DNA from: Myxococcota bacterium
GTDB lineage: Bacteria; Myxococcota_A; UBA9160; SMWR01
Assembly: GCA_022447545.1 (NCBI GenBank)
Contig: JAKVBI010000014.1
Coordinates: 16,920-80,919 of the forward strand
Direction of reading: 5' to 3'
DNA length: 64,000 nucleotides
Shown: one piece after another, positions 27,543 to 36,369 of the stretch
Position numbering within the stretch: position 1 is the stretch's first letter
Layout of the letters: each line of letters starts with the position of its first letter
The notes under the pieces: model-generated
Database searches by the model: none
The model's input: only the letters and a program-made list of their open reading frames with translations
What the model was told of the DNA's origin: nothing
Program-made: the position numbers and the translations under genes

Positions 27543-28385
27543 ATGCGAGGGTCCGCAAGAGAACGGGAGAAGTGGTGGGTCCAGGCGTTGTCTTCGTTTG
27601 GCGTCAAGGCGTTGTCCATTGCCGTGGGCCTCTTGTGTGCCGAGGTGGGGCCTTCGCTTGCCAGTCCGCTTTGGCTGAGCGACGAAGCCGTTCACGTTGG
27701 GATTGACCCCACCTCCGACGATGGGATCTTTCAGTGGCAACTGGGTGAGTCGAGTGTCGATACACGCATCTGGTGGTGGTTGGAAGTGGATGGGCGGACT
27801 GCTCGATCGCTGGATCAATTCGATCTCGAAGTCGATCGCGATGAGGAATGGGTGGAGATCGAAAGAGAGGCCCGCCGAGGTTTGGAGTTCGAAAACAACC
27901 TGATGCTGGTCAGCGGGGACGAGGCGGGATCCGAGGCGATCCTCCTGCAGGTTCTCGAGGTCGAAAATGAGTGGCGGCGAAGAGATCTCTCGGTGCGGGT
28001 ACTTCTATTGGCCGATTTGAGGCTCGGTCCCGAGATTCCTGTCGAGGTGGGAGCCATCGAGGATCCTGTCAGCCGCGTCCTCACGACCGGCGGGGGGTTG
28101 ACGCTCGATACGCGTTTTACTCTGGTGCCGAACCGTCTGAGCATCGGGGAGCCCGAAAGGTTGATCGCTGATTTTCTTTCGCCCATTGCAGGCGAGAACT
28201 CGAACCGGTTTCCGGTGTTGCATCAGGCTTGGGCCGCCGAATGGTGGTTTGAACTGGGACCCGGTGATGAAGCGGAGTTTTCGGTGGGGATGAGTCTGGC
28301 CCCGGAGCCCTCCTCGTCTTTACTCTTGGCCGTTGGGTTGGCGGTGCTGGCCAATCGTTCCAGGAGGTACCGATCGGTCGTCTGA
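27543..28385 (+). CDS. PEP-CTERM sorting domain-containing protein
   Basis: A 280-residue secreted protein. A signal peptide covers residues about 15-40 (ALSIAVGLLCAEVGPSLA). The body is a beta-rich domain with many Trp and acidic residues and no recognised family. The C-terminus APEPSSSLLLAVGLAVLANR plus basic tail is a PEP-CTERM signal, normally cut and attached by an exosortase (EpsH/XrtA type). ATG 27543 has GAAAGGAAAG upstream. No exosortase gene is in the window. Confidence 0.75.
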   Translation: MRGSAREREKWWVQALSSFGVKALSIAVGLLCAEVGPSLASPLWLSDEAVHVGIDPTSDDGIFQWQLGESSVDTRIWWWLEVDGRTARSLDQFDLEVDRDEEWVEIEREARRGLEFENNLMLVSGDEAGSEAILLQVLEVENEWRRRDLSVRVLLLADLRLGPEIPVEVGAIEDPVSRVLTTGGGLTLDTRFTLVPNRLSIGEPERLIADFLSPIAGENSNRFPVLHQAWAAEWWFELGPGDEAEFSVGMSLAPEPSSSLLLAVGLAVLANRSRRYRSVV

Positions 28386-28472
28386 ACGACTCAATCCGTG
28401 ACCCGTGGGTGCTCGGGATCGTGAAGTTCCTGTAGCCCGATTCCTTCCATGCGGTTGCGCGTCCGGTGTTTT

Positions 28473-29072
28473 TCAATCCACGCGTTCGCAGGCTACTTCG
28501 TTGAGAAGAACCATTCCGGCAGGCCCTTCGAATCCGCCCTTGACCCACCAGTCGACTCCGTCCTGCTGGACCTTGGAGGGGTTGCTGCTCTCGGTCTCAT
28601 AGATGGCGAGATACTTGGAGGGCGTACGCGTGGGGTCGTCCGACACGTACCGGGTTGCGGCGTAGAAATCGATACTTTCCACCGTGTGGTGGAGATGCCC
28701 CGAGTACCACTCGTTGAAGGTGTCCTCCTCGGCGGGATCGTCACAATCGGTGAAGACGAGGACGACCCCTGCGGTGGGGCCAGAGGCGATGGGGCCGAAC
28801 TCAGCGATCTTGGTGTAGCTGGCTACGGTATTCCCTTCACCTGCTTCGATGGACTGGGCTTGCGCCGACGCTTCACCGGTGGATGTCTCATGGATGACGA
28901 CGTGGCTGGCATCACCGAGTTCGTATCCCTCGGCCAAACGAAAGGCGGTTCCTCGGCTCGTCCCGTTGGACTCCTGTGAATTCTTTCGCTCTGCTTCCCA
29001 TTCGGAAGCCTGAGTTCCCTGGGAGTTCGTCAGGCTCTCGACGATGACTGCATCGTGTTTTCGGCCTTCCAT
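28473..29072 (-). CDS. Dimeric alpha/beta-barrel-like protein, unknown function
   Basis: A 199-residue cytosolic protein that appears to hold two related ferredoxin-like units. The second contains GVVLVFTDCDDPAEEDTFNE followed by WYSGHLHHTV, a pattern seen in EthD/DUF4286-like dimeric alpha-beta barrel proteins. The first unit opens AVIVESLTNSQ. Such proteins bind or isomerise small aromatic or polyketide molecules, but no function can be assigned. The start ATG 29072 has GAGGAG about 13 bases upstream, longer than ideal. Confidence 0.65.
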   Translation of the reverse strand: MEGRKHDAVIVESLTNSQGTQASEWEAERKNSQESNGTSRGTAFRLAEGYELGDASHVVIHETSTGEASAQAQSIEAGEGNTVASYTKIAEFGPIASGPTAGVVLVFTDCDDPAEEDTFNEWYSGHLHHTVESIDFYAATRYVSDDPTRTPSKYLAIYETESSNPSKVQQDGVDWWVKGGFEGPAGMVLLNEVACERVD

Positions 29073-29297
29073 GAGTTCGGTGTGTCTCCTCGCCGGTTTA
29101 CGATTGGAGGGTTCGCTCCCACGGTACCTCACGTAGCCTCAGGCCGGGGCTGAAAAGGGGGCTCTCCCGTGAGGCGTTTTTCCTGGCGAAGGGGGGTGGA
29201 CATGGTCCGCTGGGACGGTCGAACAGGAGGAGGGATCGATCCGAGCTAGGCTGGTCTCAAATTCACTGAACCATTGGAAAGAAAGGCGAGGGGCATC

Positions 29298-30209
29298 ATG
29301 GGCACAGAGCGCTTGTCGGGACGGGTTGCGATCGTAACCGGGTCGAGCCGGGGAATCGGAAAGGCGATTGCTCTGGCCTTTGCCCGCGAGGGAGCGGCGG
29401 TAGCGGTCGCAGCGCGATCCGAGGCAGTTTGGGACCCGAGGTTGCCCGGTACGATCCACGAGACCGTCGCGGAGATCGAATCCGCTGGTGGTCGCGCCGT
29501 GGCCGTCGCCGCTGATCTGTCGATCCCCGCAGACATCGACGGGCTGGTCGAACAGGCACGCGCGGCGCTTGGACCCATCGATTTGCTGGTGAATAATGCC
29601 GCCCTCACGGTGCCTGGTCGTCCGGGTGCGTCTCGGAAGACCGAAGTACGTGCCCCTCAGTCTCCAAAGGAGACGGGTGAGACGGAGACAGTGCCCAAGA
29701 ACATGGGACGCGGTTCGTTTCTCGCTTTCCCTCTCAAGGGATTCCGGCTGCACTTCGAGATTGGTTTGTTTGCGAGCTACCGCCTGATGCAACTCGTCGC
29801 GCCGGACATGATCGAGGCGCGACGCGGTGCCATCGTGAACATCAGTTCACTCGCTGCCTTTCTTCCAGGGGATGGTCCCTATGAACGGCCGGGCCGGCCC
29901 ACCGGCTTTGCGTACGGGGGCAATAAGGCTGCAATCCACCATTTGACCCAGGCCGTGGCTTTCGAACTCGCGCCCCACGGCATCGCCGTCAACGCTCTTT
30001 CGCCATCGGAACCCGTGATCACGCCTGGCAATCTCGTTGCGGCGGCAGGGGAGGAGGACTGGGCGAGCCCCGACGACTTCGCCGAGGCGACGCTTCGGTT
30101 GGCGCTTGCCGACCCCAAGCGGCAAACCGGTCAGGTTTTGTGGAGCGACGACGTGCTGCATCCCGAGCGGGGCCCGCGGGGCTGGCTACGAGGGCTTCCA
30201 GGGCGGTAG
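29298..30209 (+). CDS. SDR family oxidoreductase with internal insertion
   Basis: A 303-residue short-chain dehydrogenase. The cofactor loop is GSSRGIGKA, followed by NNAA, a serine in NISSLAA and the catalytic YGGNK motif. Between NNAA and the following helix there is an unusually long charged insertion (residues about 108-150, with KETGETETVPKNMGRGSF). The C-terminus ends near PERGPRGWLRG without the usual VDGG strand. ATG 29298 follows GGCGAGGGG. It is convergent with the metallopeptidase gene. Confidence 0.85.
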   Translation: MGTERLSGRVAIVTGSSRGIGKAIALAFAREGAAVAVAARSEAVWDPRLPGTIHETVAEIESAGGRAVAVAADLSIPADIDGLVEQARAALGPIDLLVNNAALTVPGRPGASRKTEVRAPQSPKETGETETVPKNMGRGSFLAFPLKGFRLHFEIGLFASYRLMQLVAPDMIEARRGAIVNISSLAAFLPGDGPYERPGRPTGFAYGGNKAAIHHLTQAVAFELAPHGIAVNALSPSEPVITPGNLVAAAGEEDWASPDDFAEATLRLALADPKRQTGQVLWSDDVLHPERGPRGWLRGLPGR

Positions 30210-30229
30210 ACCGAGTGCCCCGTGAGTCT

Positions 30230-31228
30230 TTAGTGCGAGGGGCGCGTGAGCCTGTACAGGGCGCCGATGCTCAAAAGCAGCGCTGTGAATCCCAGCCCTC
30301 CTGGTGGGAGGACCGGCACGTTGTTCGAGCCCCGGAAGGCTGCAACTACGGGTGCATAAGCGGAGATCGTCGCAGCGGCATCGCGGGTTGCATCGCCCAG
30401 GGAGGCCGTGCTGGTGAAATTGCAGGTCTCGAGTGAGCCCGTGAGTGGACTGCAATCCACATCTCCGCTCACGCTGGTTCCACGATTCGAGAATCGCCAG
30501 ACGTAGCGATAGGCGTCCAGTCCGGCAAAGGGAACGGCGATGGTCATCACGGTGCGGTATTCGCGGTTCAATGGGGGGTCACCATCGATCGAGAAGGAAG
30601 CTTGCTCCTGGACGCCGTCGCTGTGTTGCGCGCCGAGGAGGTGGGCGCTCTCGTGGGCGACGACGGGTGGGTTTATCCCTCCGTAGGTGAGGTGCACGTA
30701 GGCCTCGTCCTCACCACCGCCGATGCTCCCCGCACCGTTGCGGGTGGGCCCACCGTCTTGGAAGTCCCGCCAGTAGATGACGATATCTGCCTGGTGAAGA
30801 TCTCGCAGTGTTTCGATGGCCTCCAGGTAGGGGACGTAGGCGGCCGTTCCGAGTTCCGAATTCATCAGTGCGTAGCTGAGGGTAACGGCCCAATTCGAGT
30901 CGATGTACGAGAGGTCGATCTCCTGGTGGTGGACGACTTCGAGGCCGACGTCGATCCCGCTGTTCTGGTAGATCTGGTTCACGTATCCGAAATTGACCTC
31001 GAGGAAAGCACCCATCTCGGTTTCGCCGAAGGTTCTTCCCCAGGTGATGAGTCTGCTCAGATGATCTTCGGCGCTCTGGGGGTAGACGACGAGAACATCG
31101 ATGAGGGCGGGGGGGGAGGCGTGGGCGGGCCCGGCGCCTGCGAGTTCGAGATTGGGTACAGGGGTTCCCAAGGACAGGCCGAGGAAGAGGAACAGAGCGA
31201 CAGCTTTTCGCGTCCAGCGAGCATTCAC
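30230..31228 (-). CDS. Secreted reprolysin-like zinc metallopeptidase with C-terminal anchor
   Basis: A 332-residue exported protein. A signal peptide spans residues about 5-38. The zinc site AHESAHLLGAQHSDG, near residue 190, fits HExxHxxGxxH of metzincins (M12B/M72 peptidyl-Asp endopeptidase type). Upstream, FGYVNQIYQNSGI and the strand LIDVLVVYPQSAE also match this group. The C-terminus VPVLPPGGLGFTALLLSIGA followed by an Arg-containing tail is a short hydrophobic sorting or anchoring signal. It is likely a cell-surface or released protease. Confidence 0.75.
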   Translation of the reverse strand: MNARWTRKAVALFLFLGLSLGTPVPNLELAGAGPAHASPPALIDVLVVYPQSAEDHLSRLITWGRTFGETEMGAFLEVNFGYVNQIYQNSGIDVGLEVVHHQEIDLSYIDSNWAVTLSYALMNSELGTAAYVPYLEAIETLRDLHQADIVIYWRDFQDGGPTRNGAGSIGGGEDEAYVHLTYGGINPPVVAHESAHLLGAQHSDGVQEQASFSIDGDPPLNREYRTVMTIAVPFAGLDAYRYVWRFSNRGTSVSGDVDCSPLTGSLETCNFTSTASLGDATRDAAATISAYAPVVAAFRGSNNVPVLPPGGLGFTALLLSIGALYRLTRPSH

Positions 31229-31612
31229 GACTCAGGCTCCTCGAGCACATAGGGAGGCGAGATCTTCAACGCGTTTGGTCGAGCATAGCCCGCGTGAAGG
31301 GTTCGCCAATTTCGATCTGAAGAGGGCCCGATGGGTGACTCGTTTCCAGGTTGTGGGGAGAGGCAACGAGAAGAGGAGAGCGACTCCACATACCCGGGCG
31401 CGCGCAGGGTGTTCCGTCCGCTCTGGGAGATGGACTCGCCTGACCCCGGTTCCGCTGGTCTCTCCTGGACCGCAGTCGCTCCTTGGAATTTCCAGCGACC
31501 GGCTCTGACGCCGAAGAGTTCGCCTTTTACACGATGGCCCGCACGTAGCTTGACTCCTAGGGCTGTCGATGGAGAAAAATCGGGCGGTCGGTGTGATTCA
31601 AATCCGCTTCCG
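31229..31612. other. Intergenic stretch beside sulfatase remnant
   Basis: About 380 bases between the metallopeptidase start and the sulfatase remnant. Open frames exist but their translations look non-coding. It may contain eroded 3' sequence of the sulfatase gene and the metallopeptidase promoter. Confidence 0.4.
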
Positions 31613-31975
31613 TTAGTGACTCGGCGAGAGGCACTCCGTCGAGATTCGAAGGTCTTCTTTTGAACTTGGCGAGGTGAACATCGTTGGGACGAGGTCCACG
31701 ACCCCGGCCGGGCCTCGAAGGACTCTTCCCGCCGGGATCCGACCGACCCCCCGGAATAGGAGGGGTACGCGGAGGTCTTCGTCGTAGATGAAGTGCCAGA
31801 GGTCTCCATGATCCATCAGCCCCTGGCTGTGGTCGGATGTCACGATGACCACCGTCTGTCGAGGATCGATCAGTTCGTCCAGGCGTCGGACGAGCCGGCC
31901 GATCTCCTGATCGGTGCATGCAACACTCGCGTCGTAGAGGCGAATATTGCGTTCTTGGGCAGAGGTCCGGAGTCA
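31613..31975 (-). pseudogene. Sulfatase family remnant, truncated at both ends
   Basis: About 120 residues in one minus-strand frame match the middle-to-late part of alkaline-phosphatase/sulfatase fold proteins: ERNIRLYDASVACTDQEIGR, the metal-binding VVIVTSDHSQGLMDHGDLWH, DEDLRVPLLFRGVG and GVVDLVPTMFT. The frame meets a TGA at about 31976, upstream of which lies the 3' end of a membrane-protein gene. It stops shortly after VDLVPTMF, where intact proteins normally continue for 60-150 residues. The catalytic N-terminal half is missing. An intact relative is at 39405-40829. Confidence 0.7.
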
Positions 31976-32011
31976 ACCGCGGGTCGCACCTTGGGCCCTG
32001 GATCAGACCTC

Positions 32012-34132
32012 TCATGGATGGCCTCGTGCAAGCCTTCTCAGGTGGGCCCGCAATGCCTCGTGATCGACGCGAAAGGCGTGGCTGCGCCCGGACGTTCCAG
32101 ACGCCACTGGCTCGAAGATTCCGGGACGCGCTCTCATGAACCCCAGTTCGAGCGTGCGGTTGGGTCCGAGCGATACCACGTATTCGAGATCCATCTCCGA
32201 CAGCCGGGTTAGCCAGCTGTTCTCATCGGCAACTCGGGTCAGTTCCCCCATGCGTCGATAGTCGACGATGGACCCATCGCGAGTCAGGGGGACGTAGGTG
32301 AGTTGGTTCTGGAGTTGGGACCCCAACAGCGGATAGCGGTACCAATTGTGGCCGACCCGATCCCAACTGGCAGTGACCGCGAGGCGCGATCCATTCTCCG
32401 GGTCGTCCAAATGAGACCAAATTGGCCAGGCGTCCGCATAGAGGATGGGAACAGCGTCCCAACTGCGTTTTGCCGCTGCCGCTGCATAGATGGGGTAGCG
32501 GTAGGCATCACGGACCTCGCGAATGAAGGAGGCGGACCCCAGGAGAACGAGCGTCGCCGCCGACATTGCCCAGATGGGCCATTTTCGGAGAAACCAGCTC
32601 ACGATTGCAGCCAAGCCGAGGAAGGGCGCGAGTCGGACCAGCAAGCCAGTGACCGCCTCGAGATCCACCTGGCTCCAGCCCATGGGAATCGAGAGGAGGA
32701 TCTCGCCCGCGATCACCACGGGCCACGCGATCCGTGTCCAACGGCCCCGTGTTGTCGATCCCATCACTACGAGGATGCCGAAGGCGGGCAGAACGTAGCG
32801 ACCTGCCGAGTCGTGCCAGCCGTGCTGGAACATTGGGATTGCATGGACGGACGCGAAACTGATGACAACGACGAGAATGCCAAAAGCAGTGACCGCTCGG
32901 GTTTCTGTTTGGCGCAGAAGCGTTCCTGCCCCGGCCAAGGCGAGAGTCATCACAATCAGCGTCGTTGGCCCGAAGCCGCGCGTGTCCCGCAGTTGTGTGA
33001 TGAGTGCTGAATAGAAGGGAAAGATCGAACCCTCTTGGCCCTCGAACCGTCGATAGTGGAGCCACATGAATTCTTCGTGGCCCGAGAATATCTCCACCCC
33101 TCCGAGGGCAAACTCGATCGGGAAGATCGGGGAACCAGTTTCGATCCAGGCCCGGAGATAGGGTCGCAGCATGACGGCGCTGACTGCCAAAAGAGCCAGG
33201 ATCTCCGGAAGCTTCCAACTCGGGCCCCGGCGAGCACGGTAGAAGAGCAAGATCCCACCGAGTATCGCGATGGGGAGACCCTGGAGTTTGACTGTGGCAC
33301 AGAGTCCCAATGCCGCGGCCGCCAGGATGGCCTCGTGGGCGTTCTGTGCCCTCCCGCTCCGCTGGAGGAAATAGAGAGCCAGCAGAACGGTGGTCAGCAG
33401 CGGGATGTCGGCGTAGGCGGACATGAGGTGTTGAGTGACACCGGGCACGAAAGCCACGGTCAGCGCGGCGAATCCCGCATGCTCGATACTTGCGCCCAGG
33501 CCCCGCGCGGCGCCAAAGCCTGCCACGAGGCAGCCAATCCAGATGCCTAGGCCCGTAAACGCCAAGAAGGCGTCGCCACCAGCGGGAAGCATCCCCCACG
33601 CATAGAGGATGTCACTTCCCGGCAGGTAGTACTCGTAGTAGCCCCAGGCATCCGGGGCGGCCTCGGGTGCGAGCCCTTGGTTCTGAACCCAGCGGCCAGC
33701 TTTCAACAGATGGTATGTGAGTGCATCCCAGGTGAGCGGAGGGGCTGCCAAGCCGCGCAAGGTGCGCGCGAGAATGACCAGGCTCCCGGCGATACCGAGT
33801 CCCAGGAGCACAGGTGATTTGAGTGCAGTCGAGATTCTCGCAAGATCCCTGCGGGCAGTTGGAATGGCTTGGATTCGGCGCCCCACGATGATCTGGAGAA
33901 TCGACGCCAGCAGCAGTGAAGTTCCAACGGCCACTTCCAGCCTGAACGCCTGCAGGGAGGCGAGCCCCCAGAAGAGCGCGATCTTCAGCCAGTACGCGGC
34001 GACGACGGTCGCACACCCACGGGCGGTGGTGGAAGATGTCCTTACGACGGCGCTACCCAACAGAAATGCGCTCCACAGCAACGCTCCCCAGAGCACTGCT
34101 GCAGCCGCCGCCGCCGAAACCGGTGTGGTCAC
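32012..34132 (-). CDS. Large multispanning membrane protein, GT-C glycosyltransferase-like
   Basis: A 706-residue protein with about a dozen hydrophobic segments followed by a C-terminal soluble domain of about 170 residues. The extracytoplasmic loop after an early helix has PPLTWDALTYHLLKAGRWVQ, an acidic motif in the place used by GT-C transferases of the DPM/dolichyl-mannose type. A later loop (FSGHEEFMWLHYRRFEG) and LSAYADIPLLT-like helices agree. It likely adds a sugar from a polyprenyl carrier to an envelope glycan. GTG 34132 has GAGG about 6 bases upstream. It is divergent from an MFS gene. Confidence 0.65.
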   Translation of the reverse strand: MTTPVSAAAAAAVLWGALLWSAFLLGSAVVRTSSTTARGCATVVAAYWLKIALFWGLASLQAFRLEVAVGTSLLLASILQIIVGRRIQAIPTARRDLARISTALKSPVLLGLGIAGSLVILARTLRGLAAPPLTWDALTYHLLKAGRWVQNQGLAPEAAPDAWGYYEYYLPGSDILYAWGMLPAGGDAFLAFTGLGIWIGCLVAGFGAARGLGASIEHAGFAALTVAFVPGVTQHLMSAYADIPLLTTVLLALYFLQRSGRAQNAHEAILAAAALGLCATVKLQGLPIAILGGILLFYRARRGPSWKLPEILALLAVSAVMLRPYLRAWIETGSPIFPIEFALGGVEIFSGHEEFMWLHYRRFEGQEGSIFPFYSALITQLRDTRGFGPTTLIVMTLALAGAGTLLRQTETRAVTAFGILVVVISFASVHAIPMFQHGWHDSAGRYVLPAFGILVVMGSTTRGRWTRIAWPVVIAGEILLSIPMGWSQVDLEAVTGLLVRLAPFLGLAAIVSWFLRKWPIWAMSAATLVLLGSASFIREVRDAYRYPIYAAAAAKRSWDAVPILYADAWPIWSHLDDPENGSRLAVTASWDRVGHNWYRYPLLGSQLQNQLTYVPLTRDGSIVDYRRMGELTRVADENSWLTRLSEMDLEYVVSLGPNRTLELGFMRARPGIFEPVASGTSGRSHAFRVDHEALRAHLRRLARGHP

Positions 34133-34258
34133 GATCGCCTCAGCATAAGAGGTCTATCATCGGGCGCCAACGGACGATTTGGGCTCTCTCGTGACGATGA
34201 CCGATCCGTCTGCGTGTGGAACCCTGCTTCGGCTTCCGGCGTGTAGGATGTTCGTTCC

Positions 34259-35548
34259 ATGAGCGACTCTTCGGCGGGGGAAAATACATCGCATCCCACG
34301 GACCGGTTCCGGCGGCACTCTCGCGGGATCCTCGTGGTTGGTTTCGCCGGAAGTTTTTTTTCGGTCGGCTTCAGCGTCTACCTCTTTGGCGTGTTCCAGG
34401 CGGAGATGTTGGAGACCTTTGGGGGCAGCGTCACGAAATTCGCTCTTGCCCCTGTGGTGATGTCCATCGTTTCGGGTCTGCTTTCCCCCTTCGTCGGGCG
34501 TTCTCTGGCAACTCGAGGCCGGTCCGGTCTGTCGATCCGGAGTGTGATGATGGCGGGTGCCCTGGCCGTGGGGTTGGGGCTGCTCCTCGTGTCGCGCATG
34601 CCCTCTTTAATGTTGGCCGGTCTCTTTCTGGCTTTGCTGGTGGCACCGGGGATGGTCATGCTCGGACCACTCGTCAACCAGGCGATGGTGATCAACTGGT
34701 TTGATCTCACACGTGGGCGGGCTCTCGGTATCGTGGCAGCGGGAACCACCGTTGCGGGCGGAGTGGTCCCAGTCATGGCGGCCCTACTGATCGAAGCGCT
34801 CGGGTGGCGCAATGCCATGGCCTCTCTCGGGTTGATGATGCTTGCGATCCCCTTGCCACTTTCCGCCGTATTCGCCCGGACACAACCCGAAGACGTGGGG
34901 GAGCACGTCGATGGCCAGACACAGGAGGTTGCCGAATCTGCTCCAGCGCCGGCGCCTCCGCTGTCCACCCGTCAACTCCTCGAAAGGCCCTCCCTGTGGA
35001 TACTCGGCCTGGTGTTCGGCCTGCAATTCTCAGCGGGGACCCTCAGTGTCGTTTTCACCATTCCGTATGCCCAGCAACTCGGTCTGGGGCTGGTGGCCGG
35101 TGCGTCGGTGCTGAGTCTGAGATCGTGGTGTGGAGCGCTCGGAAAGATCCTCCTGGGGTGGCTTTCCGACCATGTGGGCCCGCGCCCAGTGGTCATCGGA
35201 GTGCTGATTGTCCAGGCTGGACTGACGGCGCTGATGATCCAGACTCGGGATCCCGTCTACTTCTCCATTCTCGGCCTGGGGGTCGGTTTTGCCGGAGCGG
35301 CGATGCTGCCCCTGAAGGGTGCGCTGGTGGGGAAACTCTACGGGCAGAGTTCGTTTGCCAGTGCCTTTGGGCTGACTCAACTGGTTGAACTGCCTCTGCA
35401 GCTCATCGCTCTCCCTCTCGCCGGCTTTGTCTACGATGTGACGTCCGACTGGGCGACCGTGTTCGGGTTGACGATTCCGATGTTCCTAGTCGCGTCTATT
35501 CTGCTTTGGTTCGTCCGACCGTCCGATCGTCCGCCCGGGGGGGCTTGA
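34259..35548 (+). CDS. MFS transporter (monocarboxylate-porter-like)
   Basis: A 429-residue carrier with 12 predicted hydrophobic helices. The first helix reads ILVVGFAGSFFSVGFSVYLF, the 5/6 region has GRALGIVAAGTTVAGGVVP, and the second half has LRSWCGALGKILLGWLSDH. This resembles the monocarboxylate porter/OxlT-like group of the MFS. It probably imports or exports an organic acid. Its upstream region is shared with the divergent membrane protein. Confidence 0.82.
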   Translation: MSDSSAGENTSHPTDRFRRHSRGILVVGFAGSFFSVGFSVYLFGVFQAEMLETFGGSVTKFALAPVVMSIVSGLLSPFVGRSLATRGRSGLSIRSVMMAGALAVGLGLLLVSRMPSLMLAGLFLALLVAPGMVMLGPLVNQAMVINWFDLTRGRALGIVAAGTTVAGGVVPVMAALLIEALGWRNAMASLGLMMLAIPLPLSAVFARTQPEDVGEHVDGQTQEVAESAPAPAPPLSTRQLLERPSLWILGLVFGLQFSAGTLSVVFTIPYAQQLGLGLVAGASVLSLRSWCGALGKILLGWLSDHVGPRPVVIGVLIVQAGLTALMIQTRDPVYFSILGLGVGFAGAAMLPLKGALVGKLYGQSSFASAFGLTQLVELPLQLIALPLAGFVYDVTSDWATVFGLTIPMFLVASILLWFVRPSDRPPGGA

Positions 35549-35578
35549 CGTGCCCGTGGCGGCTTGGCGATTCAAGGC

Positions 35579-36067
35579 CTAGGTGCGTTTGGCGCCGATC
35601 AGCACCGCAGCCATGATCAGAGGCTCCTCGCTTGTGACTCTCCAGGCATGGCGGGTGCCGCGCTGAACCACGCAGTCGCCCTGGCGGACAGTCTCGCGAC
35701 GACCATCGTCGAGTTCGAGTTCTGCTTGGCCGCTGAGAATGATCACGTAGTCGATGGTGTCAGTGGTGTGCATCGCGGGATCATCGGGGTCGAAATAGTG
35801 GGCGATGTCCTCCGTCATCGTTCGCGGCCCCCCACGTGGATGTTCACTGACGGGCGGTACGGTGACGAACTTGAATGATGTCTCTCCGTCGACCGGGAAA
35901 TAACCGATGTCGGCGGGTGCTTCAGGGGCCGCGGCGTCGGGCACCGAGAGGGGGCCCTGGGTCGACCAGAGTTCATAGGAACCGGTGCCGAGTCCGCGGG
36001 GAGGAGTTCCGACGTGCGAAAACACTGCCTTGCCGTTTTCGTCATGCCCTGTGACCAGTAATTTCAT
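35579..36067 (-). CDS. Cupin domain-containing protein
   Basis: A 162-residue protein. Its second half is a cupin barrel: MHTTDTIDYVIILSGQAELE is motif 1 and GDCVVQRGTRHAWRVTSEEP is motif 2. The first 60 residues form a beta-rich extension with EHPRGGPRTMTEDIAHYF. Such proteins are often quoted as small-ligand binding or oxygenase-like. ATG 36067 has AGGAGAG 7 bases upstream. It converges on the MFS carrier. Confidence 0.85.
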   Translation of the reverse strand: MKLLVTGHDENGKAVFSHVGTPPRGLGTGSYELWSTQGPLSVPDAAAPEAPADIGYFPVDGETSFKFVTVPPVSEHPRGGPRTMTEDIAHYFDPDDPAMHTTDTIDYVIILSGQAELELDDGRRETVRQGDCVVQRGTRHAWRVTSEEPLIMAAVLIGAKRT

Positions 36068-36369
36068 CGTATTTCTCTCCTGTCTCGAGTGTCTGTCGGG
36101 TCGGATTGGGGGTTTCGATCCGGTATTCGTCCCCTTGAGCGCCGTAGCCTTGGGCTGCGACCGTGGAGCCCCACGATCATGAGCCATGGAACGTGGTCTT
36201 GGCGAGCCCAATCGTTTCTCGAAACCACGGCAGGCCCGCTTGGCGATCCCTCTGTCATTTTCCAGCGGCCGCGGGGTAAGATGCGCCCACGACGGGAATC
36301 GCGTGGCTGCGAACCAGCGAGTGCATGATTCCACTCGCTCCAGAACCCGCGGAAGCAAGGAGATCTGCC

